A stretch of DNA of 64,000 nucleotides from Clostridiales bacterium (lineage in GTDB: Bacteria; Bacillota; Clostridia; Oscillospirales; Oscillospiraceae), in contig SFHI01000007.1 in assembly GCA_004555705.1 (NCBI GenBank), positions 1-64,000 on the forward strand, given 5' to 3'. Within the stretch, counting starts at the first letter, position 1, and each line of letters begins with the position of its first letter. The notes beneath the pieces were generated by a model. That model did no database searches, was not told where the DNA came from, and saw only the letters and a list, made by a program, of their open reading frames with translations. Shown here piece after piece: positions 44,198-57,228 of this stretch. Both the position numbers and the translations under genes were made by a program.

Positions 44198-45232
44198 ATG
44201 GAAAAAACCATGAAAGCGGTGGTTCTCAAGGAATTTCACCAGCCCTTCACGGTGGAGACCCTGCCCATCCCCGAGCCCGGCCCCGGGGAGGTCCTGGTCA
44301 AGGTGATGGCCAGCGGTCTGTGCCTGACGGACGTACATATACAGGACGGCGTGCTGAAAACGGTAAAGCCCCCCTACACCCCCGGCCATGAGCTGGCCGG
44401 GATCGTGGTGAAGCTGGGAGAAGGCGTCACCGGCGTGGAGGTCGGGGAGCATATGTGCGGCTGGATCGACGTGGTGTGCCACAAGTGCAGGCTGTGCACC
44501 ATGGGCCGGGAGAACCTGTGCCTGAACCGTGTGCGCATCGGCTTTGAGCGGGACGGTTCCCACGCCGAGTATGTGGTGATCCCCGCGGAGAATGTGATGC
44601 CCATTGCCGGGGACATTCCCTGGCCCAGCGCGGCGGTGATTCCCGATGCCGTGGCCTGTATGCACAATGCCGTCAAGGTCCAGGGAAAGGTCAAACCCGG
44701 GGACAAGGTTCTGATTGCCGGGATGGGAGCCCTGGGGGTTCCCGGTGTGCAGATCGCCAAGTATCTGGGAGCCACGGTGTATGTCTCCGGACGAACCCCC
44801 GCCAAGCTGGAGCTGGCAGAGCACTTCGGCGCCGATGCGGTGATCAATACCCGGCAGCAGGACCTGCGGAAAGAAATCAACCGGCTGACCGGGGGAGACC
44901 TGTGCGATGTGATCATCGACCTGATCGGCACCTCCGGCTGCATTGACGAGGAGCTGCTCTGCCTGCGGCCCGGCGGAAAGATTGTGGCGGTGGCCTATGC
45001 CGCCGAGACCTTTACCGTTAATTATCAGGAAATCGTCATCAAGGAAAAGGAAATTGTGGGTGTCCGGGGTGCCACGCCGGAGTCCCTGCGGGAAGCCATC
45101 CGCTTGGTGGGTGAAAAGATTGTGGACCCCCACGTCTGCAAAACCTGGAAAATTGAGGACGTGAACGAGGCCATCGGGGCCCTGCGGAGCTTCCGGAATC
45201 TGTCCCGCACGGCGTTTACCTTTGAGGAATGA
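44198..45232 (+). CDS. Zinc-dependent medium-chain alcohol/polyol dehydrogenase
   Basis: The 344-aa MDR-family protein has the catalytic zinc Cys in GLCLTDVH, PGHELAG, a structural-zinc loop with Cys at CHKCRLC and a Rossmann segment GMGALGVPGVQ. It is the last gene of the sugar-uptake operon and likely oxidises the imported sugar or polyol with NAD(P)+. The structural zinc loop starts Cys-His rather than the usual Cys-Gly, a minor variation. The start follows AAAGGAGCGCCGG. Confidence 0.9.
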   Translation: MEKTMKAVVLKEFHQPFTVETLPIPEPGPGEVLVKVMASGLCLTDVHIQDGVLKTVKPPYTPGHELAGIVVKLGEGVTGVEVGEHMCGWIDVVCHKCRLCTMGRENLCLNRVRIGFERDGSHAEYVVIPAENVMPIAGDIPWPSAAVIPDAVACMHNAVKVQGKVKPGDKVLIAGMGALGVPGVQIAKYLGATVYVSGRTPAKLELAEHFGADAVINTRQQDLRKEINRLTGGDLCDVIIDLIGTSGCIDEELLCLRPGGKIVAVAYAAETFTVNYQEIVIKEKEIVGVRGATPESLREAIRLVGEKIVDPHVCKTWKIEDVNEAIGALRSFRNLSRTAFTFEE

Positions 45233-45255
45233 TACGGCCGGCTGCCGCGGCTGCC

Positions 45256-45436
45256 GGTAAATTGCTGTTTACAGTTTTCAAACACGTTGCGTTTACACCG
45301 TAGGGGCGGATATTATCCGCCCGAACGCTTAAGGTTTTTGAGTGTTTTCGATAGAACAGGGCGCTTTGGCAGACGAAAGCAAAGCGGGCGGCTAATAGCC
45401 GCCCCTACGGCAAAATTTCGGCAAACAACAATTTTC
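45256..45436. repeat. Family E repeat with a covaried hairpin
   Basis: Arms GGTAAATTGCTGTTT and AAACAACAATTTTCC bound it. Its left hairpin reads GGGCGGATATTATCCGCCC instead of GGGCGGCTATTAGCCGCCC: both arms changed together and remain fully paired. GTAG still abuts the palindrome; the right unit has the usual sequence. Confidence 0.9.
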
Positions 45437-45497
45437 CTGTCCGCTGTATTTGGGCGGGAGACGACAATGCTCAGGGATATGACGGGAAAGGCCATAA

Positions 45498-45528
45498 AAA
45501 AGCTCCATGGGCTGTCCCATGGAGCTTT
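45498..45528. terminator. Terminator of the lysR gene
   Basis: AGCTCCATGGG and CCCATGGAGCT form a perfect 11-bp stem flanked by an A tract on the plus strand, which gives a T tract after the minus-strand lysR gene. Confidence 0.85.
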
Positions 45529-45537
45529 GGGCGGGGA

Positions 45538-46428
45538 TCAGATTCGGTACAGGTCCTCGTAATGCTCTGCCAGGCGGATGAAGCCGCGCATCTGTTCCGT
45601 CACAAATTTGTCCTTGTGGTAGACAATGTTGAAGGTTCGCACCAGGTTCGTCTCCAGAATCTCCACCGGCCACAGCAGCCCCGCGGAGATTTCCTGTTCC
45701 ACCAGCCGCCGGGAAATGGTGGTGATGCCCATTCCCTTTTCCACCGCCAGCTTGCTGGCCTGGATATCTGCGCACCGCCAAACAATCTGATAGGGAATGT
45801 TCTCCTGGTTAAGCAGCTGCTCAAGAATGGTTGCCGCGTTGCTGGAAGCATCCCGAACCACCAGGTTCTCTCCCTCCAGCTCGCTGAGCCGCACGCTGCT
45901 CCTTCCCCAGAAGCGGTGCTGACGGTTGCAGACCAGCACCAGGGTGTCCCGCATAAAGGGCGTCTGGATCAGATCCTCCGAGGATACCTGCCGGTCCAGA
46001 AAGGCGATGTCCAGCTCGTTGCTTAAAAGCTTTTCCTGAATCTGCTCGTTTCTGGCCACGGTGGCGAAGCACTGCACGTCGGGGTAGCCCAGCTTCATCT
46101 GCTGTACAATGTCACTGAAGATGGAGGCGCCGATGGTAAGAGAGCTGCCCACCCGCAGGGTCTTGATGCGGGCACTCTGGGCGAGAAAATCCTCCAGAAC
46201 CTTTTCGCTGTTCAGAATCTGTTTGGCGTAATACAGAAAGGCTTTCCCCTCGGCGGTGAGATACAGACGCTTGTTCAGCCGCTCAAAGAGCTTGATGTTG
46301 GCTTCCTTTTCCATCTCCGTAATGCTCTGGCTGACGGAAGCCTGGGAAATGTAGAATTTCCGGGCGGTTTCGCTCATCTTTCCGTTCTCCGCTACATCCA
46401 CAAAAATTTTTAACCGGCGCAGTGTCAT
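45538..46428 (-). CDS. LysR-family transcriptional regulator
   Basis: The 296-aa protein has an N-terminal winged helix (LRRLKIFVDVAENGKMSETARKF, then SQASVSQSI) and a type 2 periplasmic-binding-like effector domain. It is divergent from the dehydrogenase gene at 46583 and probably activates that three-gene unit, perhaps also the uptake operon, in response to a sugar acid or intermediate. The ATG at 46428 is chosen because GGGGGA lies 9 bases upstream; the palindrome ATACTTAAGTAT near 46450-46462 in the intergenic region is a candidate binding site. Confidence 0.9.
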   Translation of the reverse strand: MTLRRLKIFVDVAENGKMSETARKFYISQASVSQSITEMEKEANIKLFERLNKRLYLTAEGKAFLYYAKQILNSEKVLEDFLAQSARIKTLRVGSSLTIGASIFSDIVQQMKLGYPDVQCFATVARNEQIQEKLLSNELDIAFLDRQVSSEDLIQTPFMRDTLVLVCNRQHRFWGRSSVRLSELEGENLVVRDASSNAATILEQLLNQENIPYQIVWRCADIQASKLAVEKGMGITTISRRLVEQEISAGLLWPVEILETNLVRTFNIVYHKDKFVTEQMRGFIRLAEHYEDLYRI

Positions 46429-46536
46429 ACTGTCCATCCCCCTGCAATGAAAGATACTTAAGTATATTATAAAGCATTTTCCGGAATTTCGCAAGATAAA
46501 CCTATCAAGCATCCGAAACATTCCCCGGACAGGGGG

Positions 46537-46566
46537 TTGCCTCGGGGCTGTCAAATGTACTATAAT
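46537..46566 (+). promoter_or_regulatory. Promoter of the dehydrogenase-lactonase operon
   Basis: TTGCCT (46537-46542) and TATAAT (46561-46566) are 18 bp apart; GAGGAGGT follows at once and the start codon is at 46583, so the leader is very short. Confidence 0.7.
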
Positions 46567-46582
46567 GAGGAGGTACTTCGTT

Positions 46583-47677
46583 ATGCCTGAGTTTGAGATT
46601 CCCAAAACCATGAAGGCCATGACCCTGAAAGCCTATGACCGGCTGGAGTTGGCCACGCTGCCTGTGCCGGAGCCGGGCCCGGGGGAGGTCCTGTGCCGGA
46701 TCAAGTCCGTGGCCATCTGCGGCTCCGACCCCAAGATGATCCACGGCGGCTACGCCTTCGCCAATTGGCCCCCCTACTATCCCTTCGTGATGGGCCATGA
46801 GTGGAGCGGCCAGGTGGTGAAGCTGGGGCCCGGCGTGGAGGAGTTCCGGGTCGGGGACCGGGTGGCCGGAGAGGCCCACCACGGCTGCGGAAAATGCGAC
46901 AACTGCAAGAAGGGCCACTATACGGTCTGCCTGAATTACGGCCGCGACGGACACGATGGCAAGCTGGATTACGGCCATCGGCATTACGGCTTCTACTGGC
47001 AGGGCGCCAACGCCGAGTACAACGTCTACAAGGTGGCCTCCCTGCACCGTATTCCGGACAACGTCAGCTATGATGTGGCTGCCATGTGTGACACCGCAGG
47101 GGTCGCCATGCACGGCGTGGAGCTGGCGGGCGTGACCCCCGGCGGCACCAGTGTGGTCATCGGTCCCGGGCCCATCGGCCTGTGTGCCATGATGGAGTGC
47201 AAGGCTCTGGGCTCCGGACGTGTGATCGTAGTGGGCCGGGGGGCCAAGCTGGAAAAAGCCCGGGAGCTGGGCGCGGACGTCTGCATCGACTTCGAGAAGG
47301 AGGACCCGGTACAGAAGGTCCTGGAGCTCACCGGCGGTATCGGCGCTGATGAGGTTATGGAGTGCTCCGGCTCGTCCAATTCGCCCATGCAGGCCTGCCA
47401 GATGGTGCGCAAGACCGGCGCAGTGGCCATCATTGCCACCTACCACCAGTCCGAGTGCCTGCTGCCCATGAACCTGATCAACTTCAACGAGCTGCGCATT
47501 GTGGGCTCCAAGGCCAACCCCAACGTCTCCGACAAGGTTCTGCATTTCTTCTCCACCGGGGCCATTCAAGGGGAGAAGCTGGTTACCCATCGGTTCCCCC
47601 TGGAGGAGTATGAGAAGGCTGTGGATGTGTTCGAGCATAAGAAGGACGGCTCCATCAAGGTCGTCATCAATCCGTAA
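46583..47677 (+). CDS. Zinc-dependent dehydrogenase (sorbitol/threonine dehydrogenase type)
   Basis: The 364-aa MDR protein has catalytic zinc Cys in SVAICGSDPKM, MGHEWSG, the structural-zinc loop CGKCDNCKKGHYTVC, and the Rossmann GPGPIGL. It likely oxidises a polyol or sugar. It begins an operon with a 3-hydroxyacid dehydrogenase and a lactonase, so its product may be an aldonolactone. The longer alternative start at 46565 overlaps the promoter and lacks a ribosome binding site. Confidence 0.92.
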   Translation: MPEFEIPKTMKAMTLKAYDRLELATLPVPEPGPGEVLCRIKSVAICGSDPKMIHGGYAFANWPPYYPFVMGHEWSGQVVKLGPGVEEFRVGDRVAGEAHHGCGKCDNCKKGHYTVCLNYGRDGHDGKLDYGHRHYGFYWQGANAEYNVYKVASLHRIPDNVSYDVAAMCDTAGVAMHGVELAGVTPGGTSVVIGPGPIGLCAMMECKALGSGRVIVVGRGAKLEKARELGADVCIDFEKEDPVQKVLELTGGIGADEVMECSGSSNSPMQACQMVRKTGAVAIIATYHQSECLLPMNLINFNELRIVGSKANPNVSDKVLHFFSTGAIQGEKLVTHRFPLEEYEKAVDVFEHKKDGSIKVVINP

Positions 47678-47692
47678 GGGAGGGCAGGAAAT

Positions 47693-48637
47693 ATGCGTGA
47701 CTATGTTGTGGTGGTAGGCGCCGGGCTGATGGGCAGCGGCATTGGAGCCATGGCGGCGCTGGCCGGGAATCCGGTGATCCTGGTGGACACCAGCGCGGAA
47801 CGGGCGGCCATGGGCGTGGAAAAGGCCAGGGAGCATATCCGTCTGCGGGAGGAAAACGGTCTGGCCACGGCGGAGGAGGCGGCCCGGGCGGCGACGCTGC
47901 TGGAGGCCTCCGACAATACCGCCGAGGCTGCCAGAAAGGCCCGGATGGTGGTGGAAGCGATCATTGAGAACCTGGAAGCCAAGCAGGCGCTCTTTCGGCA
48001 GTTGGACGCGCTGCTGCCGGCGGAGGTGCCTATCTGCTCCAATACCAGCGGGCTCAGGATTACGGAGATTAGCGCTTTGTGCGAGCACCATCCGGAGCGG
48101 ACGGTGACCACCCATTTCTGGCTGCCGGCCCATCTGGTTCCCCTGGTGGAGGTGGTCATGGGCGACAAAACCGACGAGGCCGTGGCGCTGGCCGTTCGGG
48201 AGGAGCTGAAGAAGTGGAAGAAATCTCCCGTTCTGGTGCGCAGGGACCTGCCCGGGCAGCTGGCGAACCGGGTGTTCCAGGCCATTATCCGGGAGGCCAT
48301 CGACATCGTGGCCAGCGGCCTTGCCAGCGCGGAGGATGTGGATACGGCCATCGCGGCGGGCATGGCCATGCGCTTCCCGGTCTGGGGGCCGCTGATGCAC
48401 CTGGACGCCATCGGCACGCCCCTGGGCCTGTCCGTGCAGGAGACGGTGCTGCCCAGCATCTGCGCCGATAAGGAGGCCAGCGGCTACATCAAGGACATGG
48501 TGGCCAGGGGCGACCTGGGCGCCAAGACGGGAAAGGGCTTCTATGACTGGAGCGAGCGGAGCATTGACGAAGCCATTGCCAAACGGGACGCCTTCATCAT
48601 CGAGGCCTGCAAGATTCTGAACAAACTGGACAATTGA
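47693..48637 (+). CDS. 3-hydroxyacyl-CoA dehydrogenase-fold enzyme (gulonate 3-dehydrogenase-like)
   Basis: The 314-aa protein has the N-terminal NAD-binding VVGAGLMGSGIGAMAALAG, the SNTSGLRITEIS and THFWLPAHLVPLVEVV motifs, and a helical C-terminal dimerisation domain. In a sugar context the lambda-crystallin/L-gulonate 3-dehydrogenase branch is more likely than fatty-acid oxidation, since it oxidises the C3 hydroxyl of aldonates. It sits 15 bp after the zinc dehydrogenase gene and 11 bp before the lactonase. Assignment of the substrate is inference. Confidence 0.85.
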   Translation: MRDYVVVVGAGLMGSGIGAMAALAGNPVILVDTSAERAAMGVEKAREHIRLREENGLATAEEAARAATLLEASDNTAEAARKARMVVEAIIENLEAKQALFRQLDALLPAEVPICSNTSGLRITEISALCEHHPERTVTTHFWLPAHLVPLVEVVMGDKTDEAVALAVREELKKWKKSPVLVRRDLPGQLANRVFQAIIREAIDIVASGLASAEDVDTAIAAGMAMRFPVWGPLMHLDAIGTPLGLSVQETVLPSICADKEASGYIKDMVARGDLGAKTGKGFYDWSERSIDEAIAKRDAFIIEACKILNKLDN

Positions 48638-48648
48638 GAGGTTTTCCT

Positions 48649-49719
48649 ATGAAAGAATATTTCTTTGTGGGTACGTATACGGAGCCCATTCTCTTCGGAA
48701 CCGGCGAAGTGTTTCAGGGGAAGGGGAAGGGCGTGTACCTGTGCGCGCTGGAGGATGGGAACATCCGGGTGCTGGAGCAGCTGGCCTGCCGGAATCCCTC
48801 CTTCCTGTGTGTTGACCCTGGGAAGAAAAAGGTGTATGCCGTCAACGAGATGAAGGAGTACAACGGTGAATTCGGCGGCGGCCTGACCCAGATTTCCTAC
48901 GGAAGCGGCGCCATGGCGACGCAGCGGGATATGGGCACCGGGGCCACGGACCCCTGCCATGTGGCGCTGGCGCCCAACGGGCGGTTTCTCTCCGTGGCGA
49001 ATTTTGCCAGCGGGGCGGTGACGGTTTTCCCCCTGGACGATGAGGGGAACATTGGGGAGCGCCAAATCTTCCAGCACCGGGGCTCCAGTGTCCATCCCAT
49101 CCGGCAGCGGGGGCCCCACGCACATGCCACCATCTTCCTGGAAGGCGAAAACCTGATGTTTGTGCCGGACCTGGGCATGGACATGGTGAAGGCGTACCGC
49201 TATGAGGGAAGCGACGTGACTCCCGCCCCGGAACTGGACATCCCGGTTCCGGCGGGCAGCGGACCCAGAAGCGGTGTATTCAGCCGGGACGGAAGGTTCT
49301 TCTATCTGATTCATGAGATCAGCAGCCAGGTGTCCTGCTACGCCTGCGACCGGGGACGGATGACCCGGATCGGCTGCGTGGAGACCCTTCCGGAGGGGGT
49401 GGAGAAGGATACGAACATCTGCTCCGACCTGCACCTGACGCCGGACGGGAGATTTTTGTACGCCTCCAACCGGGGGCATGACAGCCTGTGCTGCTGCCGG
49501 GTGGAAGCGGACGGCGGGCTGACCGTGCTGCACCATATCCCCTGCGGAGGCAGAACCCCCAGGAATTTCGCCATAGACCCCACGGGCAAATACCTGCTGG
49601 TGGGCAATCAGGACAGCGATACCATCGCCCTGTTTGCCATCCGGGAGGACGGGAACCTGACCGCCCTGGGCCTGACGGAGTTCGGCTCCCCGGTGTGCAT
49701 CCGGTTCTTTGAACAGTAG
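48649..49719 (+). CDS. Seven-bladed beta-propeller lactonase (6-phosphogluconolactonase-like)
   Basis: The 356-aa protein matches the YbhE/PF10282 lactonase family: GTYTEP near the start, DPCHVALAPNGRFLSVANFASG, HAHATIFLEGENLMFVPDLGMD and DLHLTPDGRFLYASNRGHDS. Members hydrolyse sugar lactones. Located after two dehydrogenases, it would open the lactone formed by the first oxidation. It starts behind GAGAGG directly after the preceding gene, and a 19-bp-arm hairpin follows. Confidence 0.9.
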   Translation: MKEYFFVGTYTEPILFGTGEVFQGKGKGVYLCALEDGNIRVLEQLACRNPSFLCVDPGKKKVYAVNEMKEYNGEFGGGLTQISYGSGAMATQRDMGTGATDPCHVALAPNGRFLSVANFASGAVTVFPLDDEGNIGERQIFQHRGSSVHPIRQRGPHAHATIFLEGENLMFVPDLGMDMVKAYRYEGSDVTPAPELDIPVPAGSGPRSGVFSRDGRFFYLIHEISSQVSCYACDRGRMTRIGCVETLPEGVEKDTNICSDLHLTPDGRFLYASNRGHDSLCCCRVEADGGLTVLHHIPCGGRTPRNFAIDPTGKYLLVGNQDSDTIALFAIREDGNLTALGLTEFGSPVCIRFFEQ

Positions 49720-49779
49720 CATCCTGATAATGGCTTCCCCGCGCCGTTTTCCCCCAGGACGGGGATTGCTCCAAGAAAT

Positions 49780-49818
49780 CCAAGAATGCCGGAAGCCTCA
49801 GGCTTCCGGCATTCTTGG
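49780..49818. terminator. Strong hairpin between convergent operons
   Basis: CCAAGAATGCCGGAAGCCT and AGGCTTCCGGCATTCTTGG are perfect 19-bp inverted repeats, 60 bp after the lactonase gene. The T tract is weak on both sides. Confidence 0.75.
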
Positions 49819-49878
49819 ATATAAGAGGGGGATACTGTCCCGCAGCTGCGTCTGAACGCCGCACAGAATCAGAAAAAC

Positions 49879-50118
49879 GATAAATTGTTGTTTACAAAAT
49901 AAACGCTGTCATTGCGAGCCAGTGCGCACACTGGCGTGGCAATCCCCCGGTTGAAAGGAGCCAGGTAACGATTACCACCAAAAATCGCAGTGGCTCCCAT
50001 TCTTCCGGGTACTTTTCGGTACATTTTCCCTCTAACCGGGGGATTGCCACGACCAGTCTGCGGACTGGTCTCGCAATGACAGGAAACTTTAACACACAGC
50101 TGCAAACAACAATTTCTC
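49879..50118. repeat. Family A repeat (long filler)
   Basis: Arms GATAAATTGTTGTTT and AAACAACAATTTCTC bound it; the hairpins are GCCAGTG/CACTGGC on the left and GACCAGTC/GACTGGTC on the right. It lies 3' of the TIR-RyR operon. Confidence 0.9.
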
Positions 50119-50183
50119 TTTCTGTCCGGCAGCGTTTGGGATATGCTTTGCAACAGTTGAAAAGCGCTGGGAGGAATCCCTTT

Positions 50184-52247
50184 TCAGGGAAGCAGGGCCA
50201 AAAGGGCTTCGGTGTGGGGGCTGGTGAGGCCGGCGCGGGACTGGACCTCCAAATCCAGGCGGATGGCATCCGCCACGCCCCCGCCAAGGCCCGCTGCCCA
50301 GGTCAGGAGAAGATCGCAGTCCTCATAATACCCCGCGTACAGGCAGGCATAGCCCAGGTTGATATTGGCCAGCACATTGTCCGGCTGAAGCTCCACGGCC
50401 CGGATGCCGTAAGTCACGGCGGCTTCATAGTCCTGGTCATGGATCAGCGCGTTATAGGATGCCCAGGCGTAATACTCGGACGCGTAGGCGTCTCCCAACC
50501 GTCCGGCGGCCTGGGAGAAGATTTCCAGCCCCTGCCGGAACTGCTCCCGGGAGCGGTCGTACTGGCCTGCCTTGAAGGCGTTTTCTCCGGTGTTCAGCAG
50601 AGCGGAGGCATAGACCGCCGCGTCCGAAGCGGTGCCGGTGGTATCGTAGATTCTGCCGCGCAGCTCCGCGGCGGAGGTGAAATACCGGTCGGCGTCGGCA
50701 AAATTCCCCTGGGTATTCAGGCAGACGCCGCAGTTGTTGTAGAGGGCCGCCAGAGTGGCCATGGCGTCGGTATTCTCGTCATCCTGCGCCAGCGCCTGGG
50801 AAATGGAGATGGCCTGCCGGTAGCTCTCGATGGCCGCATCATACCGCCCCTGGTCGGACAGGCACAGGGCATGGCCGGAAAGGGCCCGGGAAAGGGAGTT
50901 CCGGTTCTGGAGCGAGTCCACCCGCTGGCACAGGGCGTCATAGGCATCCACCGCCTGAGAAAGGAGCGCTTCCGCCTCCGCGTACTCCCCCCGACGGTAG
51001 AGCAGAGCGCCGTGGTTATAGGCGCAGCCCGCCCGGGTGGACAGGGTATCGTAGTCGCTGTCGTCCGCACCGGCCAGAAGTTCATCGCACTCCCGGAAGC
51101 AGGCGATGGCCTCCTCCTCCAACCCCAGGTTGATGGCGTTGGCGCCCGCGTTGGACAGCATGGCGGCCAGGGTCACCCGGTCCCCGGGAATCTCCCGCTG
51201 GAGAGCAATGGCCTCCTGAAAGGCCTGGGCCGCTTCCTCATAGCGTCCCGCCGCGTTCAGCACATTGCCGTAGTTGTTCTTCGCGGAGGCCAGGGGGGCG
51301 TAGTCCCCGGAGGCCTGGCAGAGGGGAATGTAAAGGTCGATGGCCTGCTGCTGGTAGTCGGCGGCCTCGCTGTAGCTGCCCAGAACCCCCATGGCCGTGG
51401 CCAGCTTCTCAAAGTTCGCGGCCACGTCGTACTGGGCGGTGGTTTTGTCCGTGGACAGGAGCAGAATCTCATTGATCTGGCGGGCGTTCTCCTCCAGAAT
51501 GCCGGAGATTTTGGAGTAGGCCCCGGGGATGCCGGTGAGCTTGTCCGGCAGGCTGTAGGTCAGCTCCTGGAGCACCTGCATGGAGCTGCGCTCGGCGGCC
51601 CGGGCCTGATCCCGGTAGTTCTGCGCCCGGTGCATCAGCCCCAGGGAGACCGCGCCCACCAACAGGAAAGCGGCGGCGGCGGCAGCGGCCCGGGCGGCGA
51701 AGCGCCGGGTTTTGCGCAGGCTGTGCTCCCGCTGCAGCTCCCGGAGGGGGCAGCCGGTGACGTCGGCAATGATTTTGAGAAGTTCAGGGTCCTCCTTGGC
51801 GATCATCTTCCGGACAGGGTTGCCCGGGGTGCGGATATCCATCACCCGGTCCATGATATCGGGCACCTGCTTCAGGCTTGGGGGGAAGGACACCTCCGGG
51901 TCGCCGGAGATCAGCAGGGGGAAAATATGCTCGGCACGGCCCAGCTCGATGAAGGTGGAAACCTCCCGGTCCACCCATTCGGAGCTGGGGGTATCGGTGG
52001 AGCAAACCACGATGAGGGAGTGGGTGGAGCGCAGGGCGTTATCAATGGTATCGGTGAGGATTCGGCTGACGGGCAGCTCCTCCGTATCCCGGAAGGCCCG
52101 GTGGATATCCTTGTAGCCCCGCCGCCGCAGGGCGGCGGGCAGGCGGTAGCCCTCCACAAAGTGGAAGGTCTTTTGGGTGATGAGGCTGTCCATGCTTTTG
52201 TGGCGGTAGCTGAGGAAAATATCATACTCAAACTGCTGCATACTCAT
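50184..52247 (-). CDS. Membrane TIR-domain protein with TPR repeats, catalytic Glu present
   Basis: The 687-aa protein begins with a TIR domain (about 5-125): box 1 YDIFLSYRHKS, BB-loop-like FRDTEELPVS and the helix SSEWVDREVSTF, whose Glu95 lies where catalytic Glu sits in NAD-cleaving TIR domains, four residues after Trp91. A single membrane helix (about 185-205) follows, then roughly ten TPR-like units (about 230-650; for example NNYGNVLNAAGRYEEAAQAF). It probably hydrolyses NAD+ or makes a cyclic nucleotide when triggered. It is the last gene of a five-gene operon and overlaps the preceding gene by ATGA. Confidence 0.88.
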   Translation of the reverse strand: MSMQQFEYDIFLSYRHKSMDSLITQKTFHFVEGYRLPAALRRRGYKDIHRAFRDTEELPVSRILTDTIDNALRSTHSLIVVCSTDTPSSEWVDREVSTFIELGRAEHIFPLLISGDPEVSFPPSLKQVPDIMDRVMDIRTPGNPVRKMIAKEDPELLKIIADVTGCPLRELQREHSLRKTRRFAARAAAAAAAFLLVGAVSLGLMHRAQNYRDQARAAERSSMQVLQELTYSLPDKLTGIPGAYSKISGILEENARQINEILLLSTDKTTAQYDVAANFEKLATAMGVLGSYSEAADYQQQAIDLYIPLCQASGDYAPLASAKNNYGNVLNAAGRYEEAAQAFQEAIALQREIPGDRVTLAAMLSNAGANAINLGLEEEAIACFRECDELLAGADDSDYDTLSTRAGCAYNHGALLYRRGEYAEAEALLSQAVDAYDALCQRVDSLQNRNSLSRALSGHALCLSDQGRYDAAIESYRQAISISQALAQDDENTDAMATLAALYNNCGVCLNTQGNFADADRYFTSAAELRGRIYDTTGTASDAAVYASALLNTGENAFKAGQYDRSREQFRQGLEIFSQAAGRLGDAYASEYYAWASYNALIHDQDYEAAVTYGIRAVELQPDNVLANINLGYACLYAGYYEDCDLLLTWAAGLGGGVADAIRLDLEVQSRAGLTSPHTEALLALLP

Positions 52248-53059
52248 TCCTCTCCCAGCGCGATCCGGTCCAGAACGGCCTGGGCCTGGTCAATGGCCTC
52301 CTGAATATAGCCCAGGGCCTGGGGATTATCCGCGAACAGCTCCGGAAGCTCCCGGGTAAGCCGGTCGGCTACCTCCAGGCTTTTCTGCGTCTGGGCTTCG
52401 GCGATGCGGCCTTCCTCCCGGGCGATGAGCCCCAGCCGCAGGAAGATGCCGGAGATAACCAGAAGCACGCCGCATACCACACCGGCCAGGGCGAGAACGG
52501 CCTGGTTCCGCCTGCGGCGGTGCCGCTGCTCCAGCTCGTCCGGGTGCAGCCCCAGCACGGAGGCGGTGATACGGACGGTCTCATAGCGCAGCAGCTGTCT
52601 GCGGCGGGCAGGGGTATCCCCCCGGAGGTCCGCCGCCACCGGCTCGATGGTCTCCTCCCGCTCCACAACGCGCATATCCGGCAGGATATGCTGCACCACC
52701 TTGCGCTCGATGAAGCTCTCCGGGAAGGAATCCGCCGGCTCTCCCCGGACAATGACCGCCACAATGTCCTCGGTTTTCCGGAAGTGGCGGAAATAGGTCA
52801 GGCGGCTGCGGATGGCCTCGGAGGATTTGGCATCCGGGGAGCAGATCACCACCAGGTAACGGGTGTGATCCAGCAGCAGCTTTACAGCGTCGTCAAACTC
52901 GGAGCCGGTGCTGTCCACATGGATGCTGCGGTAGTCCAGCTCAGGGTCCGGCAGCCGGATGCCCTTGGGCAGCCGGTAGGAGCGGATACTGCCGGCCAGG
53001 GTTTCGGCAATGGCGGCATCCTCCGGTGTGGCAATGATACAGATATCGTAGTTCTCCAT
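52244..53059 (-). CDS. Membrane TIR-like protein without the catalytic Glu
   Basis: The 271-aa protein resembles the N-terminal third of the TIR-TPR neighbour. It has a TIR fold (YDICIIATPEDAAIAETL, RYLVVICSPDAKSS, and VIVRGEPADSFP matching LLISGDPEVSFP), then the same linker type (ASVLGLHPDELEQRHRR) and one membrane helix (about 187-210), and ends in a coiled-coil-like tail. In the active-site helix Trp is replaced by Ala82 and Glu by Arg86, so it is probably inactive and may pair with or restrain the active TIR. It starts behind GGAGGAAACTCC. Confidence 0.82.
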   Translation of the reverse strand: MENYDICIIATPEDAAIAETLAGSIRSYRLPKGIRLPDPELDYRSIHVDSTGSEFDDAVKLLLDHTRYLVVICSPDAKSSEAIRSRLTYFRHFRKTEDIVAVIVRGEPADSFPESFIERKVVQHILPDMRVVEREETIEPVAADLRGDTPARRRQLLRYETVRITASVLGLHPDELEQRHRRRRNQAVLALAGVVCGVLLVISGIFLRLGLIAREEGRIAEAQTQKSLEVADRLTRELPELFADNPQALGYIQEAIDQAQAVLDRIALGEE

Positions 53060-53083
53060 GGAGTTTCCTCCTTTCGGGGGGTG

Positions 53084-57224
<4,141 letters not shown>

Positions 57225-57228
<4 letters not shown>

